Shown: positions 44,601-55,558, numbered from the stretch's first letter. The stretch: DNA of 64,000 nt from Siphlonurus alternatus (GCA_949825025.1 OX463782.1:6025501-6089500), one strand, 5' to 3'. Program-made: numbers and translations. The notes: a model not told the origin generated them from the sequence alone.

Positions 44601-47194
44601 TACTTAAATATATTGTAAATCTTTACTGGTACAGGGGGAAATACCTAGAGGGACATATCCCACTTATTGGGTTATTACCAACATGCAAGTTGTCTCATAA
44701 TTAACTCCCTTTAATCGTTTAAAACAACCCGGCAAGGACAATATTGAAGGAACCAGCTCCAATATGTAGTTCAATGTAGCTAAAAACCTAACATTTTGAA
44801 AATGAGTTTTGAAAAACCTTTCTTAATGAGTGAGGAACTGAAAAATGCAAATCAACATATTAGTGTTCCACTATCATCCCGGAGTTAGGGATATGAAAAT
44901 CAAAATGTTTAAAATTAACATAACTGACAAAACGACACAAATGAAGCCCGGCAGTAAATTTTTAGTACTATTTTTTGACGCAGATTCAGCAAAAATTTAA
45001 TTCTTTTGATTCACCTTCTCTTATTTTAGAATGGAAATTTGAAAAAAAAAAAAAAAAAAATACACACTTCTCTAAGCAGGTTTGAAAGTGAGTGCTGGAA
45101 ATGTGGAAAATAATAAAATATAGTAATTGGGAAATCTTTTTTTTTTTTTTCCTCGTTGTTGTATAGCTATCATAAATACGCAGGACTAACTTTTGATGTT
45201 GGTACCTTCAATATTGCCCAGGCGCGGATCCAGGGAGGGGGGGGGCTGATATGTTTTATTTAACAAGGGCAATGGCAATATAGGCATTTGCCACACTCCA
45301 TTTTTTTCTTTTAACATTGGCCTTATGGAGGAAGCACGTCCCCCCCACCCCTCTGCCCCCTCCGATTATTATTTTTTTTTCTAGATTCACGGCTGATATT
45401 GTGATATTGCCCTTGCTGGGTTGCTGGGTTGATTTAAACGTGTATATAAAGGGGGTACGTAATGTATGCCTCCGTTGCACCCCCCGAAAGTCGCTCATAA
45501 ATTAACGTTGCAGATTTGGAGCATTGTGCGTATGCACGAACACGTACCTTTTCCATTTTAGAACCCCGCTGGATCTCCGATCGTACATACTTATTTTATA
45601 TATACAAATTGTACATATTTATATATTGTACTGTGAACGAATGGTTAAAAGCATTATCAAAAAATTAAGTGAACATTATTTATATAAATACAGTATTTTT
45701 AGCATATATATTTTATAAAACATTTGTTATATTTGTTATATATTTATTATTTGCTTCTCGAGAAAAAGATTACTCAGATTTTAGGAAGACTTGGAAACCC
45801 ATCTTTTTTTTTTTTTAATTAGGTAACTCTTTCTTAAAATTACTCTTAGTTTTAATTTTTATTTAGTAGAAATACGTATACTATAGACAAATGGTTACTA
45901 ACTGCAATTACTTCAATGTACTGACTATGGCCTAAAAAAATATAATATAATTCCCCGAGTCAATCATGGATTAAAGAACCCTGGGCAGGAGGCGTAAAAT
46001 GTTTTAATTTTGGGGGGGGGGAGGGGAAGGGGGTTCTCGTGACCCCAATTAATTAATCATGCTTGAAAATTAGAAGCTCCACTTTCAAAAAGCATGGATT
46101 TTATACGATTTTAACTGAAAAAAAGTCAAATAAAATTTAGGTCTCTAGGGGTGCTATATTTGGCAACATTGCACTTTGAAAATAATTAGGGACCCTTTTT
46201 AAATAATTGCAACCATCTAAGCATCTTTTCTGCGGAATATATCTTTATCCCGACCTTTGGTTTGCCAGAAAATAATACTTTCCTGTTCTCCACATCCGCC
46301 ATTTTGAAAGGTCACCAGGGGTCAAAGGGTGGTTCAAAATTTTAGGGTACAGTATTTTTTAAGGTTCTTATGATGTAATTAATCATTTCTGTATGTTTAA
46401 TGCTTTTGTCACAAAAATTATGGATTTTAGTAAAAAAACGTATTATAATAGCATAGGGAATAAGTGCTCATTTTACGGTAGAAATTACAATATCTCGAGT
46501 TATTATTCTCTTATCAAGAAGCATTATGATTTTTTTTAATCGTAATGATAGTAGACAATTGATAGTTGCTATTTTAAGCTAAAAAGTTAGCTAGTTTGGT
46601 TAAAATAAGCAAGAAAGCTGCAAAAAAAGAGGTCAATAAAAGTTTCATCGGCCGCCATTTTGTTTTTTATGGACTTAGGTCTTTTCCAAAAATTGCTAAT
46701 TACTCTCCGTGTTAGTACAAACATATTTGCTAATGACAATTTTTTTCGTATCTGCCTTAGATTCCTTGTAAAAAAATCAAACGTAAATCAATCGGAGGTC
46801 AAAGTTCAAAGGTCACTCAAGGTCACGGTATGACACTTTTTTTTGGGATCCGCCAAAAAAGTTGATGCAAATGATGTTATTAGCAAGTACTGAAAATTTC
46901 AGCCCGGTATCACCAATAGCGCGATTTTCGTGAAATTTGGTTGTTGATTCCCTAACTAAGGTATTACCGGTACGTAACTCTGACTGTGGTTTTTACCTGT
47001 AGGTGGCAGCAATAGTGGTTCCCAAGGAGGGTAAAGAAGTGTTTCTCTCGGAGCTTCGCGAATGGGCTAAGGATCACATGGCTCCTTACGCCATCCCTAC
47101 GATGCTACACTGCGTTGATCGCCTGCCAAAGAATGCAATGGGCAAGGTGAACAAGAAGGAGCTGGTAGCCACCATGTTCCCTGAGCAGCCTTGA
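33209..47194 (+). CDS. ACSF3: Malonyl-CoA synthetase, mitochondrial (ACSF3 family; nine coding exons)
   Basis: Model: 33209-33400, 34771-35023, 36765-37100, 37812-37968, 38883-39083, 39830-39975, 41947-42077, 42500-42787, 47003-47194; 631 residues, somewhat longer than human ACSF3 because of the N-terminus. The basic N-terminus with RRAF-S (about 47-50) looks like a mitochondrial presequence. ANL-superfamily motifs appear in order: [11 protein letters not shown] (about 251-261), ERYGMTE (407-413), DGWFRTGD (502-509), [15 protein letters not shown] (523-537) and PKNAMGK with the C-terminal catalytic lysine near 616. RYGMTE and IIKTGGYK fit malonyl-CoA synthetases of the MatB/ACSF3 type. The enzyme converts malonate, ATP and CoA to malonyl-CoA in the matrix, detoxifying malonate and supplying mitochondrial fatty-acid synthesis and malonylation. 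All nine exons join in phase. Confidence 0.96.
33401..34770 (+). other. ACSF3 intron 1
   Basis: AT-rich, no feature recognised; the short ORF at 33704-33904 is not supported. Confidence 0.7.
34771..35023 (+). CDS. ACSF3: ACSF3 coding exon 2
   Basis: Acceptor ACCTGGCAG, encodes [38 protein letters not shown]... to [16 protein letters not shown], the N-terminal adenylation domain; donor GTGAGT at 35024, phase 1. Confidence 0.93.
35024..36764 (+). other. ACSF3 intron 2
   Basis: AT-rich, with A- and T-runs; opposing short ORFs near 36271-36555 are not supported as genes. Confidence 0.7.
36765..37100 (+). CDS. ACSF3: ACSF3 coding exon 3 (P-loop-like AMP-binding motif)
   Basis: Acceptor CTCTCCCCAG; begins (A)VPLYHQHP, ends [12 protein letters not shown] plus one base. 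The SGTTGKPKG motif binds ATP phosphates in adenylate-forming enzymes. Donor GTGAGA at 37101, phase 1. Confidence 0.95.
37437..37579. mobile_element. MITE, family E copy 1, ACSF3 intron 3
   Basis: Arms of about 35 bp containing CGTCGCCTCAGAATGCAAGT and the exact complement. Same CTCAGAATGCAAGTC end as 40903-41028. Confidence 0.75.
37812..37968 (+). CDS. ACSF3: ACSF3 coding exon 4
   Basis: Acceptor GTTTCAG; encodes (G)[22 protein letters not shown]...[26 protein letters not shown], the conserved LPLHHxHG region. Donor GTGAGT at 37969, phase 2. Other open frames over this stretch are shadows. Confidence 0.94.
38592..38620. repeat. Poly(T) run in ACSF3 intron 4
   Basis: Close to 30 consecutive T residues. 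Similar A-runs lie at 25782-25804 and 45042-45060. Confidence 0.9.
38883..39083 (+). CDS. ACSF3: ACSF3 coding exon 5
   Basis: Acceptor TTGTGTGTAG; encodes [19 protein letters not shown]...[22 protein letters not shown]...QKNV plus AG, matching the FMAVPTIY core of the family. Donor GTACGG at 39084. Confidence 0.94.
39105..39367. mobile_element. Diverged MITE, family A copy 3, in ACSF3 intron 5
   Basis: Left part resembles family A (ACAGAAATGGATAGAGGGTG, ATGCTAC, TTTTTTCAGAT, GAATTATTGAAAGT) and the right end resembles its terminus (TGTAAGTTGTCC). The centre has diverged or been replaced. It begins about 20 bp after the exon 5 donor. Confidence 0.6.
39830..39975 (+). CDS. ACSF3: ACSF3 coding exon 6 (RYGMTE motif)
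   Basis: Acceptor TGTTTGCAG; (R)[42 protein letters not shown]...RP. ERYGMTE is the adenylation core motif A5; its Arg is conserved in malonyl-CoA synthetases. Donor GTGAGA at 39976. Confidence 0.95.
39976..41946 (+). other. ACSF3 intron 6
   Basis: AT-rich; contains the family E MITE at 40903-41028. No other gene. Confidence 0.7.
40903..41028. mobile_element. MITE, family E copy 2, ACSF3 intron 6
   Basis: Starts CTCAGAATGCAAGTCAGATA and ends with its complement; shared terminus with the intron-3 copy shows a small family active within this gene. Confidence 0.75.
41947..42077 (+). CDS. ACSF3: ACSF3 coding exon 7
   Basis: Acceptor TCGTTTTGCAG; (G)[20 protein letters not shown]... ending KQGAQE. 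This joins the PG of the previous exon into the family's PGxVGxPLPxVQVR segment. Donor GTCAGT at 42078, phase 0. Confidence 0.93.
42500..42787 (+). CDS. ACSF3: ACSF3 coding exon 8 (hinge and C-terminal domain start)
   Basis: Acceptor [31 protein letters not shown]... DGWFRTGD ... [21 protein letters not shown] ... [12 protein letters not shown]. It contains the ATP-ribose Asp of the TGD motif and the hinge after GRTSVD. Donor GTATGT at 42788, phase 0. The next intron is 4.2 kb and holds a large foldback element. Confidence 0.95.
43089..46958. mobile_element. 3.9-kb foldback element with arms of about 1.2 kb
   Basis: The segment 43089 to about 44305 recurs as a near-identical reverse complement from about 45752 to 46958. 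Outer ends read TAGTTAGGGAAT and ATTCCCTAACTA, and both are flanked by AGG (43086-43088 and 46959-46961), a possible 3-bp target duplication. The central 1.45 kb has no long ORF and contains an inserted GC-rich MITE (about 45219-45367), so no transposase is visible. It lies wholly inside ACSF3 intron 8. Class is unknown; the arms are too long and similar to be a chance palindrome. Confidence 0.85.
45219..45367. mobile_element. Family D MITE inside the foldback element
   Basis: Begins CAGGCGCGGATCCAGGGAGG and shares the CAATATAGGCATT...CACTCCA...AACATTGGCCTTAT core with the 55405-55558 copy. It is nested in the spacer of the 3.9-kb foldback element. Confidence 0.65.
47003..47194 (+). CDS. ACSF3: ACSF3 final coding exon (catalytic lysine)
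   Basis: Acceptor [47 protein letters not shown]...[27 protein letters not shown] at 47192-47194. NAMGK holds the conserved C-terminal lysine used in adenylation. The upstream foldback element ends only 44 bp before this exon. Confidence 0.95.
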   Translation: MAAIVVPKEGKEVFLSELREWAKDHMAPYAIPTMLHCVDRLPKNAMGKVNKKELVATMFPEQP

Positions 47195-48160
47195 CACGTC
47201 AACACAAGTCGACCAGTAAGTGGGGCCTCGACAGCCCCTTCTACTTCCTAGCTTCACAGTAACCTGACCAGTGCTGGAGTGAAGGGAAAATAAGATGCAT
47301 AAAATGTATATCCTAAAGTACTTTATGCATTCCGACTACACTTTTCTACTCAGCTGTTGTGAATCACTATTCTTTGTACAGTAACTGGCTTTTTGTTACC
47401 TTTTAAAGTTCATGAAGCCTGCTGCTTTCTTCAAGACAAGAAACAGTTGCATATCTGATAAGAATGTTAATGTAGGATTGTCTAGAAAAAGGGGTACAGG
47501 TATATTTTAGCACTGAAGAGAGAATATTAATTTACCAAACCCCAAGTAAACTAAATGTAATTATATTATCCTCGGATCTACAGCTGTTTTTTTAAAAAAA
47601 TCAATGGAGCAACTAACTTGTTCTCTTCTTCCACGTCAAATGTTACTGTGAAAGTACTCATGTTTCACCCGTGAGATATGTTTAATTGATAGTTACCATA
47701 CAGCCATAAAAATTTGGCCATTCTAAGACTTACAAGCTTTTTTTCTTAACATGCAAAACAAGGCTAACTAACATGCGCAAGGATTCTACAAGTATCAACG
47801 TTTGACTTGGAGCTAACTCAAGTGAATCTGTGTAAAATAAACTTTAAAATCTAGTGTGGGTAGTCACATTTTATTATTACAAAATTAAACAAATTCACAT
47901 TATTAATATTTTCAGAGCTCTATGAAGTTTTCAAACCCTGGAGACCATATTCAAATTTTGTAACTTGTTTTATTGGCACTATTTTGTACTGAGAGAAATT
48001 CAATAAATGATTTTGAAATTATAAATATGGCAACAATGTTCTGGCCAGCTCAATGTTCATTCAATCAATTTTATCATTTTAGGGCCTGGTGATGAAACTT
48101 ATTTAAAAGTCGTATTCATTACAGATGTAGTATGCAGGTGTATATTAGTGAAACACAATG

Positions 48161-48488
48161 TACAACATACATGAAAAAAATTTATTGCAGAAGTGAATAG
48201 AAAGTACCAAATTATGCTACTCTGAATTTTTTCAGATTTTTTTGAGACCGGGAACTATTTTTAAATAATTATTGAAAGTCCTGCGATTTCAGTTGGCACC
48301 CCTGCAGCCTTAATAAAAAGGATATAGACTGGACGCCTATTGACGCCTCCAGGGGGCGTGGCCGCACTTTCAATAATTATTTAAAAATAGTTCTGGGTCT
48401 CAAAAAAATCTGAAAAAATTCAGAGTAGCATAATTTGGTACCCTCTATTCATTTCTGCAATAAAAAAATTTCATGTATGTTGTCCATT
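48161..48488. mobile_element. MITE, family A copy 2
   Basis: Full-length relative of 9869-10204 in the same orientation, with the same terminal TACAACATACATG and central CTGGACGCCTATTGACGCCT block. It lies within the possible ACSF3 3' UTR. Confidence 0.85.
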
Positions 48489-48941
48489 AGAAATAGGCTT
48501 TACCTGCAATTGTTTATATTCCAGTTTCATCGCCGGGCTCTTGTTTATTTGACATTGTTGCCAGTGTGAAGGATTTCATTACCTTGAATTTCTCCCAGTA
48601 CACATTTACCTGCATTTATCTCCATAGTTCCTGTTGTACAGGAATTACAATGTTTGAAACTACATTTTGTCTGGATATATTAGAGTTCTAAATCTTGAGC
48701 TTGTTGCATCGTAAGGGATAAAATTTTAGCTTAAGCTTGCTAAATCTATAGGAGAATGCTTAGTAAAAATAATATCCTTTTTAGTTACCCTTGACTTTTA
48801 TTGTATATATTTATAGTTTAAGAAATATTTTTCATTGTTTATAGTAATAAGGCTAGTTTTTAAGAATTATTCTCGTTGGAAAATGGACATTTTTTTATAA
48901 TTTCAAACGAGCCTAAAGAAGTAAACTCGTTTTGTGAAGTA

Positions 48942-48942
<1 letters not shown>

Positions 48943-48980
<38 letters not shown>
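48943..48980. repeat. (ATT)n microsatellite
   Basis: About 12 ATT units. Confidence 0.9.
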
Positions 48981-48981
<1 letters not shown>

Positions 48982-50259
48982 ATATAATTTTAATTATTTT
49001 TTTTTTGAGTGAAATTTCACTAACTTTTTGTTTTAAATCAGGCCTGTCGCAAGCACATCAATGCAATGTACTTATACACTTATGTCATATAAAATATTTT
49101 TACTGAATCATTGCGATATATAACTTTAGTAGTTGAACTATAGAAAGTGGTGCAATGTTGCTAAAAAAAAAAAGGTGTACGTTGTTCCAAGTTAAATTAA
49201 GACTGTTGACGTTATCTACTGACGTATTTTCTTGTCTGTAATGTAAAATTTTCAGTAATAAAGTATATCATTCAAGCTACATGTTTGTTATTTCAATTTA
49301 ATCTTACTGTTTACTTAATTTAAAACAATCTTTTGTTGGAAAAAAAAATGTAATTTTATTTCTATTTTTCTCAATAAGTGCTTGTTAATAATTATTTGCA
49401 GAAGGAAATAAATTAATTAGTTAATTAAATCAATGAAAATTTTAAAATATCAGATAGAAGGTCTGACAAAACAAAATAATTATATAACTCTTTTATATAG
49501 AGTCTTTAGATTAATTATCATTAATTTGCTCTTATTTTTTACAGTAAAAAAGTTAAGGACTCAATTATTATTTTGACTTTCAGATGTCATCAATTTTAAA
49601 GTTTTTTCCTTTAACCAAATCTAAATTGATGATAGGAGTTTGTTCAACATTGTCGACAGATACAATTAAATTCAAATTATTTACGTTTTTTTAAATTATA
49701 TTATTATACGAGACCCCCAGATGGTATTGATGATATTAAAAATTGTAAAAATAAAAAACAATTTAAAATATATTGTGTACAGTTTGTAAAAGGCAAGTTT
49801 CCTTACAGCAGGTAAATTATATAATTTAATAAATGTATATACAGTATACACATACATAATTATATATTAATTATGTAATAGCGAGAAGTCGAGATTTATT
49901 TAGTCTAATTGTAATTTATATTTAGTTAATTTTACTGTAGGCATTTGCAATATGTAATTATTTAATATGATATATGTACATCATATGTGTGAATTTTATT
50001 ATTGATTAATGGAAATCAATAATAATAAGCAAATTAATTATAATTTTGTTATTATTAATGTCAAATATAATATAAATAATATGTCAATGTTATTTTAAAT
50101 TATGTCAACTTATAAAATATGTAACCTGTTTTTATAATATGTATAATAATAACTATAATTAATTATTAGCGCAAACAAAGATTATTTAATTTGCAGGCAA
50201 TTGGCGTAGAACAAGTTGCATACCCACAAGGCGTCAATAAAAATGTAAAAATCTCGCCT

Positions 50260-50393
50260 GTACGTACACTCGTCGCCTTGGAAAACTTCACATTTACAGC
50301 CTTGTTAATTATCATACCTTGTGATATTGTTACGGGGCATGGTGATTAACAAGGCCACAAAGCGAGATTTTCTTAGGCGACGACTGTACGTAC
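50260..50393. mobile_element. Short MITE, family B copy 2
   Basis: Ends GTACGTACACTCGTCGCC and its inverted partner ending GTACGTAC; contains TTACGGGGCATGGTGATTAAC, the complement of the core in 1587-1718. Confidence 0.65.
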
Positions 50394-51309
50394 ATTTTCG
50401 CTAACTATATAATCTCATATGGCATGCAGATAACAGTTTCAATCACGCGCGTATTGTCTCATCTATTGCTAAAATTAAAATAATAATCCGTGCATGGTGT
50501 TTCGCAGAAATTTTGAATACTATATAATACATTAAATTTATTAAGGGTTGCAAAATAAAAGTAAAATATATGAGTATATATATGAGAATTTATGAGAAAA
50601 TACATTGTTAATAAACGCATGATATATACTGTATTGTATATATAATATATATAACATTTATTAAAGCAGAACAATTGAGATTCGAGGTTACTGGCATGAT
50701 TGTATTTTATAGATTTTTTTTATAGTCAACTTCTATTATATATTTATGTATATGGATGTAGGTGGAGGAGGCGACTGCGGCCTTGAATCTTGATCGTCTT
50801 ATTTCTCGGATGTGCAGATCGCGACCTCGGAGGTCACGTGACGACCTTTGAATCTCTGTGGTCACTGCGGGGATCAAACACCCGCGCATTAACTCTCGCT
50901 ATTAATATTTTGTACTTTTTTTGACTCTCTTTTTTCAGTACCAAATTTGCATGTACTTGGAATAAGTGTTTTATAGGTAAAAAGTGCTGGATGTAAGACG
51001 AAACTGGAAAATTTTGTACTGACTGGAGCAATTTTGTACTGACAAAAAGTACTGAAAACCAATTCAGCATCTAAAAATTTAGTGTGTAGAGACGTTGCAA
51101 TTTTTGAAATCTTTATTATTTTTTAAATAATACAACAATTATTCAACAGTCTCGACACCATGGCATGTAATACTGTATGTACCATATGCAGGTACAGCAA
51201 TTAGAGTGTTGACAATTTTTTGACATGCAGTTAAATGTATTTTTTATGAAAAAGTCCACATCGTGATTCGATCACGATGCTCCTGAAGAATTAATTCCTC
51301 AACAAATTT

Positions 51310-51520
51310 CTCAAGAGAATTCGTTCTTTTTATCGCGAGATGAAGCAGCAGCAGAGCTAGACGTGACATATATATGTCCGCGAGGCTCACAGCTCACACG
51401 TGCACGCAACACGCGGATTGTGTGATAAATCAAGCACGTGCCAGCTGCTGTGTGATCGCGGTGGTCGAGACGAGTACACGCGGCTGTCGTATCGGAACTC
51501 TTGCATTGCATGTCAACCGG
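51310..51520. promoter_or_regulatory. GC-rich island with E-boxes
   Basis: Two CACGTG boxes (ACACGTGCAC and AGCACGTGCC) and CAGCTG within about 60 bp. Candidate regulatory DNA. Confidence 0.25.
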
Positions 51521-52325
51521 GCATAAAAGTATACAGTATACTATATTATAGTTTTTTATATAATAGAAGATAACATGTCTGACACTATATTATATGTATA
51601 TATAATACATTTTATGCATGCTTATTAGGGTTACGCGAGGTCAGGTTAATTGTCATGATACTTATATATACTCCCTTGTGGTTTTTATATATTTACACTG
51701 TGCTTGCATGATGACTGCTGCATGTGAACAATAGTAAACATCAGAACCAAATTTCGGGGGGGGGGGGGGAAGCCTCGAGTCTTCATAAATGTTAAAAATT
51801 AAACAATTGGAGTTTAGGAAAATGTTTATTGTTATATTACCCATAAAAAAATTTGGACAAATATAGTTTGAGCTTTAATTGGTCCGCCGTAGTGATGATA
51901 TGATACTGAAAATTTAATTATATATTTTAAATCATCATAAATCCGAAATTTCGCCCTCCCCCCCCCCCCCCCCAGCCTTCCCGGGATCTGCGCATCATGG
52001 TATAAATACCACCAACCTTATGGGCAGATATTATGGAGTAATTTTATCAGTCGGTAGATGATTTTTTTTAGGGGGTTGAGGAAACAATAATTATAATAAC
52101 ACTTCATTTTTTGGTAGTGACAGACTGTCGGCCATGCACGAATTCAGGAAAAATTAACTGGAGAACATTACTTATAATTATAATATATACAGCTTTTATA
52201 ATACATGCACTTAATATTTATATTTGATATTATTATTCGTATATCGTTAAATTTGTAAAATTATATACAAAAAAAAAATAGTTATAAATGTACGGTCGGC
52301 ATTTATGCATTATATTATATAGAAT

Positions 52326-52463
<138 letters not shown>

Positions 52464-52968
52464 TCGACCATATTTATTCAGATGATGGTGCTATGCGTGT
52501 GGGGTGTGTGTGGGTCGCGGTAGCCCACCCTATTAAATGATTTTAATAACATGCCGGGCATGCATGCAATACAGGATCTATATCTATATATAGGAACTTC
52601 CCTCACACCCAATTTTATTGATATTAAAATTATTATCCTTATTATCTTATAGGATATATATAGCTTTATAAATTTTTATAGAAGGGGAGAGAAATGGTTT
52701 ACCCCGCGCCTATACTGTGGCGCGGTCTACAACGTACGGGATCTATGATTAAATTTAATTATTGATTGATGCATATATATTTTCATATATTATATATAAT
52801 GATCGATTGATGCACCTTTTTTAATCGCAGTTTAATGAAGAATAAAAATAACAAATGAAATTATATAGTTATTTTAAACTTACATTGTATGCTATTTAAA
52901 AATTTTAATTACATATACGTACAGAGTATATTACATTAATTATTATATCTTATATATTACATATAAAT

Positions 52969-53015
<47 letters not shown>

Positions 53016-53501
53016 AGTTATGCAATAAATTAACGTGATTCAATATAATTCAACAGGTATTCCGTTCCAAAAATAACGTCAAGTATAAATAATATTATTA
53101 TATGTATGATATATATGTTATGATACTCGCGCGTATATTATAATTACATATTATGTGTTTTAATTATGTGTGCAATATAAATTATAAAATAAATAATATA
53201 AATATCTCATATATGCTGCTCATGGAAAGCTCATTATACGCACGTTTGTACCATGGAGCTATACGGTATATATATATTAAGCTAGGAAATATCATAAAAG
53301 GAACAAGGAACCCCTGTTTTGATATAATAATTATAAATTATATTAATTATATATAATTTAATTCCTGGTGTATATAGTGATTAATTAATATGACTTGGAA
53401 AATTTGGAATATGAAGAAAAAACAAAAAAATATTTGTGGTATATAGGTGCGAGGCGAATAAAGGACCGAAAAGTATAATAATATATTTTATACATTAATT
53501 A

Positions 53502-54116
53502 TTATAGTAGAACCAACATATGGTCAGCGCTGTCACTTTGACATGGCAGATATAAGTCAGGAATGCATACGAAAGCGTACGAAAGTCTGAAGAAACAGAC
53601 AGGTGGAATGGATAATATGATTTTATGATTTACATTTATAAAATACTTCTATATTTTCTTAAAATGCGTTATTATACGGCGACCTTATAAGAAAAGTACG
53701 TGTTAGGAAAATAAATATTTTATTTTACGTATTTTTGAGCTGATTTATAGTATTTATACTAACACATAACTCCCACTATTCCACCTATTTTTCTTAATAT
53801 CTTTTCTTCGAGGTTTGAAATTGTTCGCGGCTTCCTGAGACAAGATATAAAGAAAATGAGGTGGAATAGTGGGAGTAATGTGATAGAATAAATCAGTTTA
53901 AAAATAGGTAAAATTAAAATATTTGTTTTCCTGACACTTACTTTTTTTTATATGGTCGCCGTATAATAACGCATAAGAATATTGAAGTATTTTATAAATG
54001 TAAATCATAAAATAATATTATCCATCCCACCTGCCTGTCTCTTCAGACTTTTTTATGCATTCCTGGCTTATCTGCCATGTCAAAGTGACAGCGCTGACCA
54101 TATGATGGTTCTACTA
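53502..54116. mobile_element. 615-bp inverted-repeat MITE
   Basis: Arms of about 280 bp beginning TAGTAGAACCAACATATGGT and ending with the complement ...ACCATATGATGGTTCTACTA. Inner arms include CGTTATTATACGGCGACC and GGTCGCCGTATAATAACG. The right end abuts a possible second insertion. Confidence 0.8.
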
Positions 54117-54657
54117 CAGGGCCGTCCCATGCGCACGGTGCATACGTTTAATTTTTTCTGCTCTATTATAGAGTTTTCCGTAAATAAATAGCCACGGCTT
54201 AGAAAAGCTGCGCAGAAACGAGTTTTAAATGTTAGTAGTCTACTGCGCATGGCTCTGCAAAGTGTGCATGATAAAAAAGCTTGAATTCAAATGAAGCTGC
54301 GCAAACGCTAGGTGACTAATCTGCGCACAGCCAATAGCAACTTTGTATGCTTTATGAACAAAGATACGAACTTCTACCCCAGATTGCTTGCGAATTGCAG
54401 TGTTTAAAAATTCTTTTAATACGTTACTGCAACCGGTTTGGCTTGTAGTATTGCAAATAAATATCAAATTTGAGATGAGATAAAAAGCAACGTTCTCGCT
54501 AATGTTGAACAAAAATTCTGCTCCGGTAGGGGCCCCTCGTGCAGCAAAACAGCTGTTTTGAGCTCACTACGTGACGTCACCTTGGGTGTTTTTGGCCAAA
54601 ATGCGCAGATCAGTCCAAATTCGTAGGGCTGATGGACCTATCTATTATAGTTGTATC
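54117..54657. other. Segment flanked by 12-bp direct repeats (possible nested insertion)
   Basis: ATGGTTCTACTA occurs at 54105-54116 and again at 54658-54669. The segment starts CAGGGCCGTCCCATGCGC, a hAT-like start, but no inverted partner is seen at its right end. It includes a CRE at 54572-54579. Confidence 0.4.
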
Positions 54658-54829
54658 ATGGTTCTACTATATATATATAATAATATATATATATATTAAT
54701 ATATATATATATAATATAACCACTTGTTTAATTATATTATGATATGTATTTGCGGCTTTTCGTGGTAGAAATGTAGAAATTAAAAAAATTAAATGCAAGT
54801 GTCTCGTTTCGACGCTAGATGCAGTACGA

Positions 54830-55093
54830 CTCGCGCCAAGCCGCCAGTCTGGCGTCTCGTCCAATCAGCTAACAGAGTTCCTCGACGTCGATACAGCGAG
54901 TGACGTCACAGGGAGCCTCGCAGCCAGCGCACGGCGAACGAGCTCATTCGGCGCCGGCGAGCTGCAGTGAAAGGACGTGTATTGAATAATCTAAGTACAC
55001 GCCGCCGCAGTTGCAGTTAAATAACTATAGAGAGAATTACCATTGAAAATATCTCCGTACCAGGATATTCTCCACAGTTTGTGTCAACTTACG
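54830..55093 (+). promoter_or_regulatory. Candidate promoter and 5' exon of an unseen + strand gene
   Basis: A GC-rich island holds CCAAT (TCCAATCAGC, about 54869-54878), a CRE (54901-54908) and then a GC-rich leader (54925-55015). A plausible splice donor, TTACG|GTATGT, lies at 55094. The CCAAT-CRE spacing is typical of a proximal promoter. No ATG-led ORF of note, so any exon here is non-coding. Confidence 0.35.
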
Positions 55094-55404
55094 GTATGTC
55101 ACATGTTTATTGTTTCTCGTATAGAAAAACGTGTCTGCAGTAGAATATATGCAGTTACATAAACAATTTAACATTTTACGTACTCCCTCCCTTCCCACTA
55201 GCATGGAGTTGGATCGCATTGAAATTGTCCATATTTAAAAGAAAAGGGTTAAAAATTAAAAAGAAGTTATAAAGTTTTATAAAAATTTAAATTAATTTAT
55301 TTATTTTGTTAAAAAAATATGCAGTCATGCAGAATTCAAATTATTGAACACTGCAGAAACAATGGTGGATGGAAACGCGTAAACGTTAATTATGTTCTTC
55401 TGTT

Positions 55405-55558
55405 CACCAGGCGCGGATCCGGGGGGGGGGGGGGGGGGGTCCTCCCCGAAACGAAATTTCAGATTTAACATGGGCAATATAGGCATTACCCCCACTCCAA
55501 AATTTGTTTTACATTGGCCTTATCTTATGAAGAGCCCCCCACCCCTCCGCGCCTGGTG
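55405..55558. mobile_element. 154-bp G-tract MITE, family D (intact ends)
   Basis: CACCAGGCGCGGA at the left and its exact complement TCCGCGCCTGGTG at the right, with an internal G-run of about 18. Shares AACATGGGCAATATAGGCATT and ACATTGGCCTTAT with copies at 45219-45367 and 9576-9732. CAG...CTG ends resemble hAT-type elements; this class assignment is inference. Confidence 0.75.

Larger units (their letters stand above)
47195..49262 (+). other. ACSF3 3' UTR and downstream AT-rich DNA
   Basis: No coding potential. AATAAA signals at 47836-47841, 48002-48007 and 49257-49262 allow alternative 3' ends. If the last is used, the 3' UTR would include a full MITE (48161-48488) and an ATT microsatellite (48943-48980). 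Confidence 0.4.

Noticed and set aside
44305..45752. Possible transposase gene in the foldback spacer
   Set aside because: Only short, unrecognised frames; the longest comes from the nested G-tract MITE.
51740..52000. G-run and C-run pair as inverted repeat
   Set aside because: Flanks AAATTTCG lie on the wrong side of the runs for an inverted repeat; perhaps a decayed family D end but not supported.
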